Source: an uncultured Collinsella sp.
GTDB taxonomy: Bacteria; Actinomycetota; Coriobacteriia; Coriobacteriales; Coriobacteriaceae
Reading direction: 5' to 3'
DNA: 9,064 nt
Assembly: GCA_905197385.1 (NCBI GenBank)
Contig: CAJJYO010000050.1
Coordinates: 1-9,064 of the forward strand
Shown here: piece by piece, positions 1 to 6,394 of the stretch
Layout: every line of letters starts with the position of its first letter
Numbering within the stretch: position 1 is the first letter of the stretch
Made by a program: the position numbers and the translations under genes
The notes under the pieces: generated by a model
Databases searched by the model: none
What the model was told of the DNA's origin: nothing
Seen by the model: the letters and a program-made list of their open reading frames with translations, nothing else

Positions 1-1
1 C

Positions 2-406
2 TTTGCGGGGGAGGGGCTTGCCGCCAAGCCGGCGCCGGCTATCAAATCCGTGGTCAATGTGGGGTCGGCGAGCGGGCATACGGGATCGGAGTTTCCTGCC
101 TATGCTGCCAGCAAGGGCGGCGTTATCGCCTACACCAAGAACCTTGCAAACCGCCTGGCACCGCAGGCCATTGCCAACAGTGTGGACCCGGGCGGCGTTA
201 TCACGCCGCTCAACCGTTGCGTGATGGAAGACGAACACCTGTGGAACCAGATTATGGAGCTCACGCCGCTTAAGCGCTGGGCCACCGCCCAAGAGATCGC
301 CGAGTGGATCTACTTTGTGGGCGTGACCAACCGGTTTATGACCGGGCAGAGTCTGCTAATCGATGGCGGCGAGGCCGGCCGCACACAATTTATTTGGCCC
401 GAATAG
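2..406 (+). CDS. short-chain dehydrogenase/reductase, C-terminal part (5'-truncated by window edge)
   Basis: The frame is open from the window edge, so the N-terminal NAD(P)-binding Rossmann half (TGxxxGxG) lies outside. The visible 134 residues show the second half of a classical SDR. NVGSASG carries the catalytic serine (visible residue 22). YAASK carries the catalytic Tyr34 and Lys38. A DPGGVITPL segment matches the usual PG-motif after the active site, and the C-terminus has the family's MTGQSLLIDGG substrate-binding and oligomer segment. Such enzymes are cytosolic NAD(P)H-dependent oxidoreductases acting on sugars, polyols, acyl carriers or steroids; the substrate cannot be read from this part. 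A GTG at 50 is internal and not the start. The gene ends in TAG just before a strong terminator and is convergent with ung. The family call is sure; the precise role is unknown. Confidence 0.9.
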   Translation, partial: FAGEGLAAKPAPAIKSVVNVGSASGHTGSEFPAYAASKGGVIAYTKNLANRLAPQAIANSVDPGGVITPLNRCVMEDEHLWNQIMELTPLKRWATAQEIAEWIYFVGVTNRFMTGQSLLIDGGEAGRTQFIWPE

Positions 407-407
407 G

Positions 408-443
408 AAATGCGCCCGATGGAAAGCCGTCGGGCGCATTTTT
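408..443. terminator. bidirectional intrinsic terminator between SDR gene and ung
   Basis: Perfect 12-bp stem (408-419 with 430-441), which can extend by a further T-G and two G-C pairs to a 4-base AAAG loop. The core is TGCGCCCGA/TCGGGCGCA. The stem begins with AAA and ends in a T-run, so it has a U-tract on either strand. It begins one base after the SDR stop and sits 14 bases beyond the ung stop, so it can end both converging transcripts. Confidence 0.9.
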
Positions 444-456
444 GATGTATCGACTT

Positions 457-1182
457 TTAGCCGAGGCAAGTCCAGTTGACGGGGGTCGAGCCGTGCTGTT
501 CGAGTAGCTGATTGGCTGCCGAGAAGGGACGCGACCCCATAAAGGCGGGGAGTTCTGCTGTGGCACGGTTGGCCGAAAGCGGCGAGGGGTGCGTAGAGGC
601 CAGGCAGAACTTGCCGGTTGCCTTGCCCGCGCCGGTTGCGGCGAGCTTGCCTTCAACCATCTGCTGGGCAAAGCGACCCCATGCCAAAAAGACGACCGAC
701 TGGGGCAGCTGGCAGCAGCGTTCGATAACGTAGTCGGTGAGCGTGCTCCAGCCCAGTTTGGCGTGCGAGTTGGCGGCATGCTCGCGCACGGTGAGCGTAG
801 TGTTGAGGAGCAGGACGCCCTGTTGTGCCCATGGAGTTAGATCTCCCGTGGCGGGAATAGGGCAGCCCAGATCGGCTTTGAGTTCCTTATAGATGTTGCG
901 CAGGCTCGGCGGCAACTTGGTTTGCGTTGCGGGGACCGAGAACGACAGCCCCATGGCCTGGTTGGATCCGTGATAGGGGTCTTGACCTAAGATGACAACC
1001 TTGACCTGGTCGGCCGGCGTGTAGGCGAGGGCATTGAGGATGTCGTCTTGTGCCGGGTAGATGGTCTGTTCGGCACGCAAGAGGGCGATGCGCTCGAGCA
1101 GCTGGTTCGTAGTGTCACGTACCGGCTGCGGCGCATCGCCCAACCAAGTTGCTATGTTGCGGTCGCGGGTCGCGGTGTCCAT
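457..1182 (-). CDS. ung: uracil-DNA glycosylase, family 1 (Ung)
   Basis: Removes uracil from DNA, the first step of base-excision repair after cytosine deamination or dUMP misincorporation; cytosolic. The 241 residues are close to the usual 220-230. GQDPYHG at residues 66-72 is the water-activating loop, with Asp68 equivalent to E. coli Asp64. GVLLLNTTLTVR (122-133) contains the conserved uracil-binding Asn127. HPSPLS at 198-203 is the DNA-intercalation and catalytic-His loop (His198, E. coli His187). LPPSLRNIYKEL (90-101) is also typical of the family. The ATG start has AAAGGAG four bases upstream. The gene lies 88 bases downstream of the EamA transporter on the same strand; a TACAAT box (1218-1223, minus strand) could be its own -10, but no good -35 is seen. 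All catalytic residues are present. Confidence 0.97.
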   Translation of the reverse strand: MDTATRDRNIATWLGDAPQPVRDTTNQLLERIALLRAEQTIYPAQDDILNALAYTPADQVKVVILGQDPYHGSNQAMGLSFSVPATQTKLPPSLRNIYKELKADLGCPIPATGDLTPWAQQGVLLLNTTLTVREHAANSHAKLGWSTLTDYVIERCCQLPQSVVFLAWGRFAQQMVEGKLAATGAGKATGKFCLASTHPSPLSANRATAELPAFMGSRPFSAANQLLEQHGSTPVNWTCLG

Positions 1183-1222
1183 GGGGCTCCTTTATGGCAG
1201 ATGCTCTGTTGGCATCTATTGT

Positions 1223-1243
1223 AAAGGCGCACCGGTTGCCTTT
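1223..1243 (-). terminator. weak hairpin between eamA-type gene and ung
   Basis: AAAGGC (1223-1228) pairs with GCCTTT (1238-1243) around a 9-base loop. On the minus strand it is followed by only ACAAT, so it has a short stem and no proper U-tract. It could attenuate read-through from the transporter gene into ung or be incidental. Confidence 0.3.
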
Positions 1244-1270
1244 ATGCCACGGCTGTATGAAGAGCGGGGT

Positions 1271-2173
1271 CTACGAGACGTGCTCGGGCGCTCCTGCCAT
1301 GCGAGCCTGTTCATGTGCGCGGAGGCGCGGAAGCTCGACGGTTGCCACCATGACGCCGGTTAGGATGAGGGCGGCGCCAAAGAAGGCGATGGGGCTCAGG
1401 ACCTCGCCAACCAAGAAGAACGAAAAGACAGCGGAGCAGACCGGCTCAAGCGAGAAGGCGAAGCCGGTGGTCTCGGCGGGTACGTGGGGCTGCACGAGCG
1501 TCTGGGTGATAAAGCCGTAGGCAGAGCAGATGAGTGCGAGCGCGACGACGACCACGATCTCGCTGGGCGTACTGGGAAGTGTGAAACCGCCAAAGACGCA
1601 TGCGGCGATGCCCGAGAACAAGCCGCCGAAGCCCAGCTGCCAAACGCCCAGAGCCAGCGGATCGACTTCTTCGACAAAGCGCTTCGCCACAATGATATGG
1701 CCGGCATAGACAAAGGCGGAGAGCAGCATGATGAGCGCGCCCGGGTTCAGGCTGGTGAAATCGGCGCCCGAGAGCAGCAACATACCGCAGGTGACGATGG
1801 CGGTGCCGACGAGCACTTTGCGCTCGGGGGCGCGACGCAGCAGGGCTGCGTTGGCAAACGGCACGATTACGACTGTCAGGCTCTGCAAAAAGCCGGCGGT
1901 GGAGGCGGAGGTGAGGCTGGAGCCCAGGCACATGCAGGTGAGCTCGGTTGCCATAATGGCGCCGATGATGGCGGCACGGACCATAAGGTCGCGGTTAATG
2001 CGCAACGCGTGCTTGTGGAAGAGCAACAGGCAGACCACAAAGGCGATGATGCAGCGTAGCGCGACGATGCTCGTGGCGTTCATGCTGTCCATGCCGATCT
2101 TCATGAGGGGGTACGAAAAGCCCCATGCGACGGGAACAGAAAATGAGAGCGCGATTGCTTTTTTGCGATCCAT
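1271..2173 (-). CDS. EamA/DMT-superfamily transporter (RhaT/YdcZ-like exporter)
   Basis: A 300-residue, very hydrophobic protein with about ten predicted membrane helices in two homologous five-helix EamA halves (roughly residues 5-135 and 143-285). Family signatures include an early PVAWGFSYPLMKIG segment, SLTSASTAGFLQSLTVVIVP in the middle of the first half, and ETTGFAFSLEPVCSAVFSF plus GEVLSPIAFFGAALILTG in the second. It acts in the cytoplasmic membrane. DMT proteins mostly export amino acids or small metabolites, but no substrate can be deduced here. The ATG has AAAAGGAG four bases upstream. It is divergent from a LysR regulator, the classical arrangement for a LysR-controlled exporter, so it is the regulator's likeliest target. 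The C-terminal tail (after about residue 285) is polar and probably cytoplasmic. Confidence 0.92.
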   Translation of the reverse strand: MDRKKAIALSFSVPVAWGFSYPLMKIGMDSMNATSIVALRCIIAFVVCLLLFHKHALRINRDLMVRAAIIGAIMATELTCMCLGSSLTSASTAGFLQSLTVVIVPFANAALLRRAPERKVLVGTAIVTCGMLLLSGADFTSLNPGALIMLLSAFVYAGHIIVAKRFVEEVDPLALGVWQLGFGGLFSGIAACVFGGFTLPSTPSEIVVVVALALICSAYGFITQTLVQPHVPAETTGFAFSLEPVCSAVFSFFLVGEVLSPIAFFGAALILTGVMVATVELPRLRAHEQARMAGAPEHVS

Positions 2174-2222
2174 GGGACTCCTTTTGTTACAGAACGGTTT
2201 CGCAAAAAGGATTCTGCTCCCA

Positions 2223-2235
2223 GATGTGGATGTAG
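2223..2235. promoter_or_regulatory. tandem GATGTRG heptamers (candidate operator half)
   Basis: GATGTGG (2223-2229) and GATGTAG (2229-2235) overlap by one base in direct orientation. The same two heptamers recur in opposed orientation at 2311-2324. Their position in the eamA/lysR divergent gap suggests regulator contact sites; the protein that binds is inferred, not shown. Confidence 0.35.
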
Positions 2236-2261
2236 TAAAGCGAATGTATCTTCAGTATGAT
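2233..2261 (+). promoter_or_regulatory. candidate lysR promoter
   Basis: A TATGAT box (2256-2261, five of six matches to the -10 consensus) lies 17 bases after a poor -35 TAGTAA (2233-2238). It would give a leader of about 60 bases before the LysR start. It overlaps the dyad at 2249-2266, as expected for negative autoregulation. Confidence 0.3.
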
Positions 2262-2266
2262 TAAGA
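2249..2266. promoter_or_regulatory. candidate LysR box (T-N11-A dyad)
   Basis: TCTT (2249-2252) and AAGA (2263-2266) flank ten bases in an interrupted dyad and contain the T-N11-A spacing of LysR-type recognition sites (T2252, A2264). It is central in the divergent gap. Such motifs occur often by chance, so this is tentative. Confidence 0.35.
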
Positions 2267-2310
2267 AATGCTAATGTTGGCGGGAAAAGTCCTGGCAAAA
2301 CGTTTTACAG

Positions 2311-2324
2311 CTACATCGATGTGG
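2311..2324. promoter_or_regulatory. palindromic GATGTRG pair at the lysR ribosome binding site
   Basis: CTACATCGATGTGG is a near-perfect 14-bp palindrome with core ACATCGATGT (2313-2322). It is made of the same GATGTRG heptamers found about 80 bases upstream, now head to head. It overlaps the first bases of the lysR ribosome binding site GGAGG (2323-2327), so an occupying protein could block transcription of the gene or shape its leader. Confidence 0.4.
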
Positions 2325-2331
2325 AGGCACG

Positions 2332-3198
2332 ATGGCATCGCGGTATCAGATTGTATGTATGGTGGTCGATTGCGGCAGTCTTAAGGGCGCGGCGGACGAG
2401 CTGGGCTATACGCAAAGTGCGGTGAGCCAAGCCGTCAAGGCACTCGAGCGCGAGCTGGGCACCACGATTATCGAGCGCGGAAAGCAGGGCGTTTCACTTA
2501 CGCGCGACGGTAAGCAATATCTGCCGTACCTGCGCCAGATCGTGACCGCCGAGGCCGAGCTCGAGGGCAAGCGCCAGGAGCTGCTGGGGCTTTCGTCGAC
2601 CGATATTCGCATCGCGACGTTTACCAACGTGAGTCGCACCGTGCTGCCGCGTGTGATCCGCGACTTTGGGGCCCTGCACCCGGGCGTACGCTTTACCCTC
2701 AAGCAGGGCGATTACACGCGCAACGCTCAATGGGTACACGATGGCGTGGTTGATTTTTGTTTTACGGCGCGCGGATTTACCGAGGGGCTCGAGAAGCGCG
2801 TGGTCTATCACGACGAGTTGGTAGCATTGTTGCCGGCCGCGCATCCGCTGACGGCAAAGGAAAAGGTGACACTTGCCGACCTGGCGTCCGAGCCGTTTGT
2901 GCTACTGGATGAGGGCGAACAGAGCCTGGTGCTCGATGCATTCGCGGCGCATGGGCTGTCGCCGCACGTGACGAGTGAGGTGACCGACGACTACACCATC
3001 ATGGCGATGGTGGAGGAGGGCCTGGGCGTGAGCATGCTCTACCGTCGTACTGTGGAGGGCATGCGAGCCGATATTTGTGTGCGGCCCATCGTGCATGCCC
3101 CCTCGCGTGACGTGGTGGCCGCATGGCGCAGCTGGGACACCATGCCCATCGCCACGAGGCGCTTTATCGACTATATGAGCTCGCATATTGTCAATTAA
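2332..3198 (+). CDS. LysR-family transcriptional regulator
   Basis: A 288-residue DNA-binding regulator of the usual LysR length (about 290-310). The N-terminal winged helix-turn-helix spans about residues 4-62: SLKGAADELGYTQSAVSQAV (16-35) is the helix-turn-helix, followed by KALERELGTTIIER and the wing GVSLTRDG. A linker helix (about 62-85) leads to a periplasmic-binding-protein-like effector domain (about 88-288) with the IRIATFTNVSRTVLPRVIRDF, DDYTIMAMVEEGLGVSMLYRR and FIDYM segments usual for the family. The effector is unknown. The ATG has GGAGG four bases upstream. It is divergent from the EamA-type exporter, which it probably controls, and LysR members usually also repress themselves. 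It is convergent with the MATE gene, 27 bases away. Confidence 0.95.
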   Translation: MASRYQIVCMVVDCGSLKGAADELGYTQSAVSQAVKALERELGTTIIERGKQGVSLTRDGKQYLPYLRQIVTAEAELEGKRQELLGLSSTDIRIATFTNVSRTVLPRVIRDFGALHPGVRFTLKQGDYTRNAQWVHDGVVDFCFTARGFTEGLEKRVVYHDELVALLPAAHPLTAKEKVTLADLASEPFVLLDEGEQSLVLDAFAAHGLSPHVTSEVTDDYTIMAMVEEGLGVSMLYRRTVEGMRADICVRPIVHAPSRDVVAAWRSWDTMPIATRRFIDYMSSHIVN

Positions 3199-3204
3199 TG
3201 ACTG

Positions 3205-3226
3205 GCGCGGTGTTGAGCGCGGTGTT
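3205..3226. repeat. short tandem duplication at the MATE gene 3' end
   Basis: GCGCGGTGTT occurs twice (3205-3214 and 3217-3226) with a 12-base period. The second copy touches the MATE stop codon (TAA on the minus strand, 3226-3228). It looks like a slippage duplication. No intrinsic terminator is visible in this 27-base convergent gap. Confidence 0.6.
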
Positions 3227-4608
3227 TAGCGGGCTGTCGCTTTGGCTTGGGTGGCGCGATAGGTGCGTGCCGGGTGGCAGAGTAGCACCGCCACGACCAT
3301 AAAGAACGCCGTGGTACCCAGGCTGATGGGGTAGACCATCATGATGTTCGCAAAGGTGCGGAAGTGCGGGAACACGCAGAACACCCAATAGAAGCGGATG
3401 CCGCAGACGCAGATCATGGTGATGAGGGCGGGTGTGAGTGAGATACCAAAGCCGCGCAGGTAGCCTGACATGTTTTCGTAGAACATGCTAAAGGCGTACG
3501 CCGGGAAAATCGAGCACACGCGGATATAGCCGATCGAGACGATGTTGGGATCGCTGTTGAACAGCGACAAGATCTCGCGCCCCAGACCGACAATAACGAT
3601 AATCGTGGTGAGTGCAACGATGCCGCCTTCGACCAGGCAGACCTTGAGCGTCTTGGTGCAGCGGTCGATCTGGCGGGCACCGTGGTTTTGTCCCACAAAG
3701 GTGGTGCAAGCCTGGCTAAAGCTGTTGAGCAGGTTGTAGCACACATACTCTAGACTCATGGCGGCGCTCGATGCCGCCATGACCTCGGTGCCCAGGCTGT
3801 TGATGGCAGACTGGATGATGATGTTGGCGACGGCAAAGACGGCGCTTTGGATGCCGGCGGGCAGGCCGATCTTGACGATGCGCTTGAGGGCGACGGGGTC
3901 GATAGCCAAGTCGCGCGGGGTGACGCGGACGACGGAGTCGGTCTTGAGCAGGCGGATAAAGAGCGTGGCGGCGCTGACGGTGTAGGCGATGGCGGTGGCG
4001 ATGGCGACGCCCGCGACGCCCCAGTGGAGCACAGGGACAAAGATGAGGTCCAGGCCAATGTTGAGGACGGTGGACACGGCAAGTGCCTGCAGCGGCATGC
4101 GGGTGATGCCGACGGAGCGGAAGATCGCGGCCTCAAAGTTGTAGAGCAAAATCGAGGGCATGCTGAGCAAAAAGACGCGCAGGTAGAGCGAAGCGAGCGG
4201 CATGGTTTCGGCGGGAACGTTGAGCGCGGCGAGCATGGGCTCGGCAAAGATTTCGCCCAGCGCGATGACGACAAAGCCCACGAGTGCCATGAGAATCGAG
4301 GTATGGACGGCGCGTTTGACCATGTTCTGATCGTTGCGGCCGATAGCGTTGGCGATGACCACGTTGGAGCCAAGCGACATGCCAATAAACAGGTTGAGCA
4401 TAAGACTGGTAAGCGGAACATTGGAGCCGACCGCCGCCATGGCGAGGGTTCCCTGGTCGCCCGAGAAGTTACCGATGATGACCGTGGCGATGAGGTTCGA
4501 CAGCTGCTCCAAGATGCTCGTGGCGGCCACGGGGAAGGCGAACAGGGGAATATTGCGCCACAGCGAGCCGGTGGTCATGTCAATGTGCTTAGATACGGTA
4601 TCAGCCAT
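3226..4608 (-). CDS. MATE-family multidrug/metabolite efflux transporter
   Basis: A 460-residue inner-membrane protein with about twelve hydrophobic helices in two MatE bundles (roughly residues 16-220 and 235-445), the normal length for the family. Typical segments are the N-terminal LWRNIPLFAFPVAATSILEQLSNLIATVIIGNF, then AVGSNVPLTSLMLNLFIGMSLGSNVVIANAIG, and the second-half start IVKIGLPAGIQSAVFAVANIII. These pumps export cationic drugs or metabolites using a Na+ or H+ gradient. The particular substrate and subtype (NorM, DinF or a MepA-like group) cannot be fixed by eye. The ATG start has only a weak GAGAG sequence upstream. An in-frame TGA lies three codons before it, so the start cannot be much longer; Met11 is a less likely alternative. 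It is divergent from the rlmA-type gene across a repeat element. Confidence 0.95.
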   Translation of the reverse strand: MADTVSKHIDMTTGSLWRNIPLFAFPVAATSILEQLSNLIATVIIGNFSGDQGTLAMAAVGSNVPLTSLMLNLFIGMSLGSNVVIANAIGRNDQNMVKRAVHTSILMALVGFVVIALGEIFAEPMLAALNVPAETMPLASLYLRVFLLSMPSILLYNFEAAIFRSVGITRMPLQALAVSTVLNIGLDLIFVPVLHWGVAGVAIATAIAYTVSAATLFIRLLKTDSVVRVTPRDLAIDPVALKRIVKIGLPAGIQSAVFAVANIIIQSAINSLGTEVMAASSAAMSLEYVCYNLLNSFSQACTTFVGQNHGARQIDRCTKTLKVCLVEGGIVALTTIIVIVGLGREILSLFNSDPNIVSIGYIRVCSIFPAYAFSMFYENMSGYLRGFGISLTPALITMICVCGIRFYWVFCVFPHFRTFANIMMVYPISLGTTAFFMVVAVLLCHPARTYRATQAKATAR

Positions 4609-4676
4609 ACGCTCTCAATCTCTAATATGCTCTTTCGTGCTCATTTGCGCAGACGATGATACTCCTAATGCAACCA

Positions 4677-4730
4677 GTCGGCACTTAGGGACGTTCCTTT
4701 TCTGTCGGCAGCTGGGGACACTCCTTATCT
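4677..4730. repeat. two tandem 27-bp units
   Basis: Unit 1 (4677-4703) and unit 2 (4704-4730) agree at 21 of 27 positions. Both begin GTCGGCA and carry GGGAC...TCCTT. They lie directly before the 4738-4768 hairpin, and together the block resembles a dispersed extragenic repeat. Only two copies are present, without spacers, so it is not a CRISPR array. Confidence 0.75.
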
Positions 4731-4737
4731 CTTCTAA

Positions 4738-4768
4738 CTAGTCATTCAAGAACGTCCCCAATGACTAG
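4738..4768. repeat. hairpin end of an extragenic repeat element
   Basis: CTAGTCATT (4738-4746) and AATGACTAG (4760-4768) form a perfect 9-bp stem with a 13-base loop. The loop contains GAACGTCCC (4750-4758), the exact reverse complement of GGGACGTTC (4688-4696) in the first 27-bp unit, so an alternative pairing is possible. The form is like REP elements mobilised by REP-associated tyrosine transposases (RAYT), but no transposase gene is in this window. I believe similar sequences are dispersed in Collinsella genomes; this is memory, not a search. Confidence 0.6.
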
Positions 4769-4824
4769 GTGGGGAAGGCGTGCGACAATGGTGGGCGTTG
4801 TGTAGTCCGCGCTAAGGAGTTGCC

Positions 4825-5637
4825 ATGTTGTTGTGTCCCGTTTGCCATGAACCGTTGGTGGACGATGAGCGCGGTGCTGCATGCGCGGGCGGACACCGGT
4901 TTGACCGTGCGCGCGAGGGCTATCTATATCTGCTGCGCTCATCCAAGAGCGGCGACTCCATGGGCGATCCCAAGTCGCAGGCGCGTAGCCGTCGTGACTT
5001 TCTGAACCGCGGATACTACGCGCCGTTGCGCGATGCGATGGTTGAGCTGGTGCGCGAGCGGGTGTCTGGCCGTGCCGCGTCAACGAACGGCCCCATGACG
5101 TTGTTCGATATTTGCTGCGGCGAGGGCTACTACACCAGTGCCATGGGCGCGGTTTCGGGCGTGGATGCTTACGGCTTTGACCTGGGCAAAGAGATGGTGC
5201 GCCTGGCCGCCAAGCGCGGCGATGCGACCTATTTTGTGGCCAACATGAAGGATATCCCCGTGGCCGATGGCGCCTTCGATATGGTGACCGAGCTCTTTGC
5301 CCCCTTTAACGAGCGCGAGTTTGCTCGCGTGCTGGCGCCCGAGGGCTCGCTCTACACCGTGGTGCCGGGCGCCCGTCATCTGTTTGGGCTCAAAGAGGTG
5401 CTCTACGACACGCCGTACCTTAACGATGAGAAGCTGCCGAAGACCACCGAGCTCGAGTTGGTCGGAACGCAGCGGGTGTCTGCGAATATTACGCTTCAGA
5501 CCCAGGCCGACATCGAGGCAGTGTTCCAGATGACGCCGTACTACTACCGTACGCGCCCTTCCGACAAAGAACGCCTGGCAAATTTGGACACCCTTCAAAC
5601 CGACATCGACTTCATCATCGCCGAGTACCGCCACTAA
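4825..5637 (+). CDS. rlmA: 23S rRNA (guanine-N1)-methyltransferase, RlmA family
   Basis: Transfers a methyl group from S-adenosylmethionine to N1 of a guanine in hairpin 35 of 23S rRNA. The E. coli type (RlmAI) acts on G745; the Gram-positive type (RlmAII, TlrB) acts on G748, where TlrB contributes to tylosin resistance. The N-terminal zinc finger is complete: Cys4, Cys7, Cys20, His24. It is followed by the family's FDRAREGYLYLL segment. After a QARSRRDFLNRGYYAPLRDAM stretch (52-72) comes the class I methyltransferase motif I, FDICCGEGYYT (94-104). The C-terminal FQMTPYYYRTRP also matches E. coli RlmA. The 270 residues equal the family length (about 269-280). The ATG has AAGGAG five bases upstream (4814-4819). 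Its promoter must lie in or just after the repeat element. G745 versus G748 cannot be decided here; G748 is more likely for a Gram-positive. Confidence 0.92.
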   Translation: MLLCPVCHEPLVDDERGAACAGGHRFDRAREGYLYLLRSSKSGDSMGDPKSQARSRRDFLNRGYYAPLRDAMVELVRERVSGRAASTNGPMTLFDICCGEGYYTSAMGAVSGVDAYGFDLGKEMVRLAAKRGDATYFVANMKDIPVADGAFDMVTELFAPFNEREFARVLAPEGSLYTVVPGARHLFGLKEVLYDTPYLNDEKLPKTTELELVGTQRVSANITLQTQADIEAVFQMTPYYYRTRPSDKERLANLDTLQTDIDFIIAEYRH

Positions 5638-5674
5638 CCTACCAAAAAGGGACAGATTTATTTTGGCAGGTTTT
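5638..5674 (+). terminator. repeat-like hairpin with T-run after rlmA
   Basis: CCTACCAAAA (5638-5647) pairs with TTTTGGCAGG (5661-5670) with one mismatch around a 13-base loop containing GGGACAG, and is followed by TTTTAT. It begins directly after the rlmA TAA stop. It can act as an intrinsic terminator, but its shape and its GGGACA core recall a dispersed palindromic repeat. Confidence 0.6.
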
Positions 5675-5688
5675 ATCTGGGAAAACGT

Positions 5689-5726
5689 AAAGGGTCGACC
5701 GCGGAGATGCGCAATCGGCCCTTTTT
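5689..5726. terminator. second intrinsic terminator between rlmA and the four-helix protein gene
   Basis: AAAGGGTCGA (5689-5698) pairs with TCGGCCCTTT (5715-5724) with one T-G wobble, followed by further Ts on the plus strand and TTTACGTTTT on the minus strand. It is positioned to stop the converging rlmA and membrane-protein transcripts. Confidence 0.75.
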
Positions 5727-5765
5727 AGTTGCTTGGCTGAAACAGAGGTTATGAGAAGCGGGCGC

Positions 5766-6167
5766 TTACAGGCGGTCCTTGTTCTCGGCCTTAACGGCGT
5801 GTGCCTGCTGAACAAAGAACAGGTCGTACACCACGATGACAAAGGCGCCAAAGTTGATGGCGTCGCCGCCAAACGCGGGAAGCGTGAGCACCGCTTGGGC
5901 AAGCGTGGCGACCGCGGCAACAATACCGAGCTTAAACGCGCCGTCCACCTGCGAAGGCTTGTTGGCGCCCTTGATACCGGCGACGCCTGCGGCAAGGTCG
6001 ACGAGACCCTTGGCGATAAGCACGACCGCTGCGAGCGTGGCGTACGAACCGTACGTGGAATCGAGACCGCCCGTGGCGATACCGACGCCGGCGGTGACGA
6101 GGCTGGCGATGCCCAAAACAAAGTAGATGAGAGCAAGGATTTTGAGAGTCTTGCGAGTGAAGCTCAT
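5766..6167 (-). CDS. small four-helix membrane protein, unknown function
   Basis: I do not recognise a named family. The 133-residue protein has a short basic N-terminus (MSFTRKTLK) and four hydrophobic segments at about 9-32, 44-70, 80-97 and 105-123. Between helices 2 and 3 lies a polar loop with the order GIKGANKPSQVDGAFKLG. The C-terminus is charged (AVKAENKDRL), so it is predicted to be a cytoplasmic-membrane protein with both ends inside. The start chosen is the ATG with AAAGGA six bases upstream (6174-6179). A longer frame running up to 6236 adds 23 residues but lacks a ribosome binding site. The gene is monocistronic: convergent with rlmA and divergent from the 47-residue protein. Good codon use and the ribosome binding site make it a real gene; the function is open. 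Confidence 0.8.
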   Translation of the reverse strand: MSFTRKTLKILALIYFVLGIASLVTAGVGIATGGLDSTYGSYATLAAVVLIAKGLVDLAAGVAGIKGANKPSQVDGAFKLGIVAAVATLAQAVLTLPAFGGDAINFGAFVIVVYDLFFVQQAHAVKAENKDRL

Positions 6168-6394
6168 GGCTGGTCCTTTCGATACGAGTACGCCAACTTG
6201 GCGCACCCAATGTACTGCACATATGGTGAAGCACATTGTAGTTCAACGCGGCGATGCATGCGTTTGAAAGCGTCTCTTGCCCGCACGGTCCAACCTTTCA
6301 AAAAAGAAAGCTGGGCGTAAGTCAAATCGATGGCAGCGTATGCGCGGCGCTGCGATGATGGGGCCATGGTAAGAGCTGGACCGAAGGAGAAGCC
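6168..6394. other. 227-base divergent intergenic region, no clear signal
   Basis: The region separates the four-helix protein gene (-) from the 47-residue membrane-protein gene (+). A TACAAT box on the minus strand (near 6235-6240) could be a -10 for the former but has no good -35. A small CTTTC-A6-GAAAG hairpin (6295-6310) is present. No gene or RNA could be supported. Confidence 0.4.
6384..6389 (+). promoter_or_regulatory. ribosome binding site of the 47-residue protein
   Basis: AAGGAG with five bases before the first ATG (6395), the same sequence and spacing as at rlmA and the rsmJ-like gene. This is the main argument that the short frame is translated. Confidence 0.75.

Noticed and set aside
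1199..1217. AGATGC/GCATCT hairpin upstream of ung as a translation regulator
   Set aside because: Only six pairs, leaving the ribosome binding site exposed; too weak to support a claim.
1484..2059. 191-codon plus-strand frame opposite the EamA gene
   Set aside because: Low-complexity hydrophilic antisense product (repeated Gly, Ala, Asp, Glu); the opposite frame has clear transporter signatures.
3847..4659. 270-codon plus-strand frame opposite the MATE gene
   Set aside because: Its Asp/Gly/His/Glu-rich, domain-free product is the usual mirror of a GC-rich membrane-protein gene; the MATE frame explains the sequence.
4677..4730. Two tandem 27-bp repeats considered as a degenerate CRISPR
   Set aside because: The units adjoin without spacers, only two exist, and no cas gene is near.
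5080..5634. 184-codon minus-strand frame opposite rlmA
   Set aside because: No recognisable domain, and the opposite frame is a full-length RlmA-family enzyme with zinc finger and methyltransferase motifs.
6168..6236. Longer N-terminus for the four-helix protein starting at 6236
   Set aside because: The added 23 residues lack a ribosome binding site, while ATG 6167 has AAAGGA six bases upstream and gives a typical basic start followed by helix 1.
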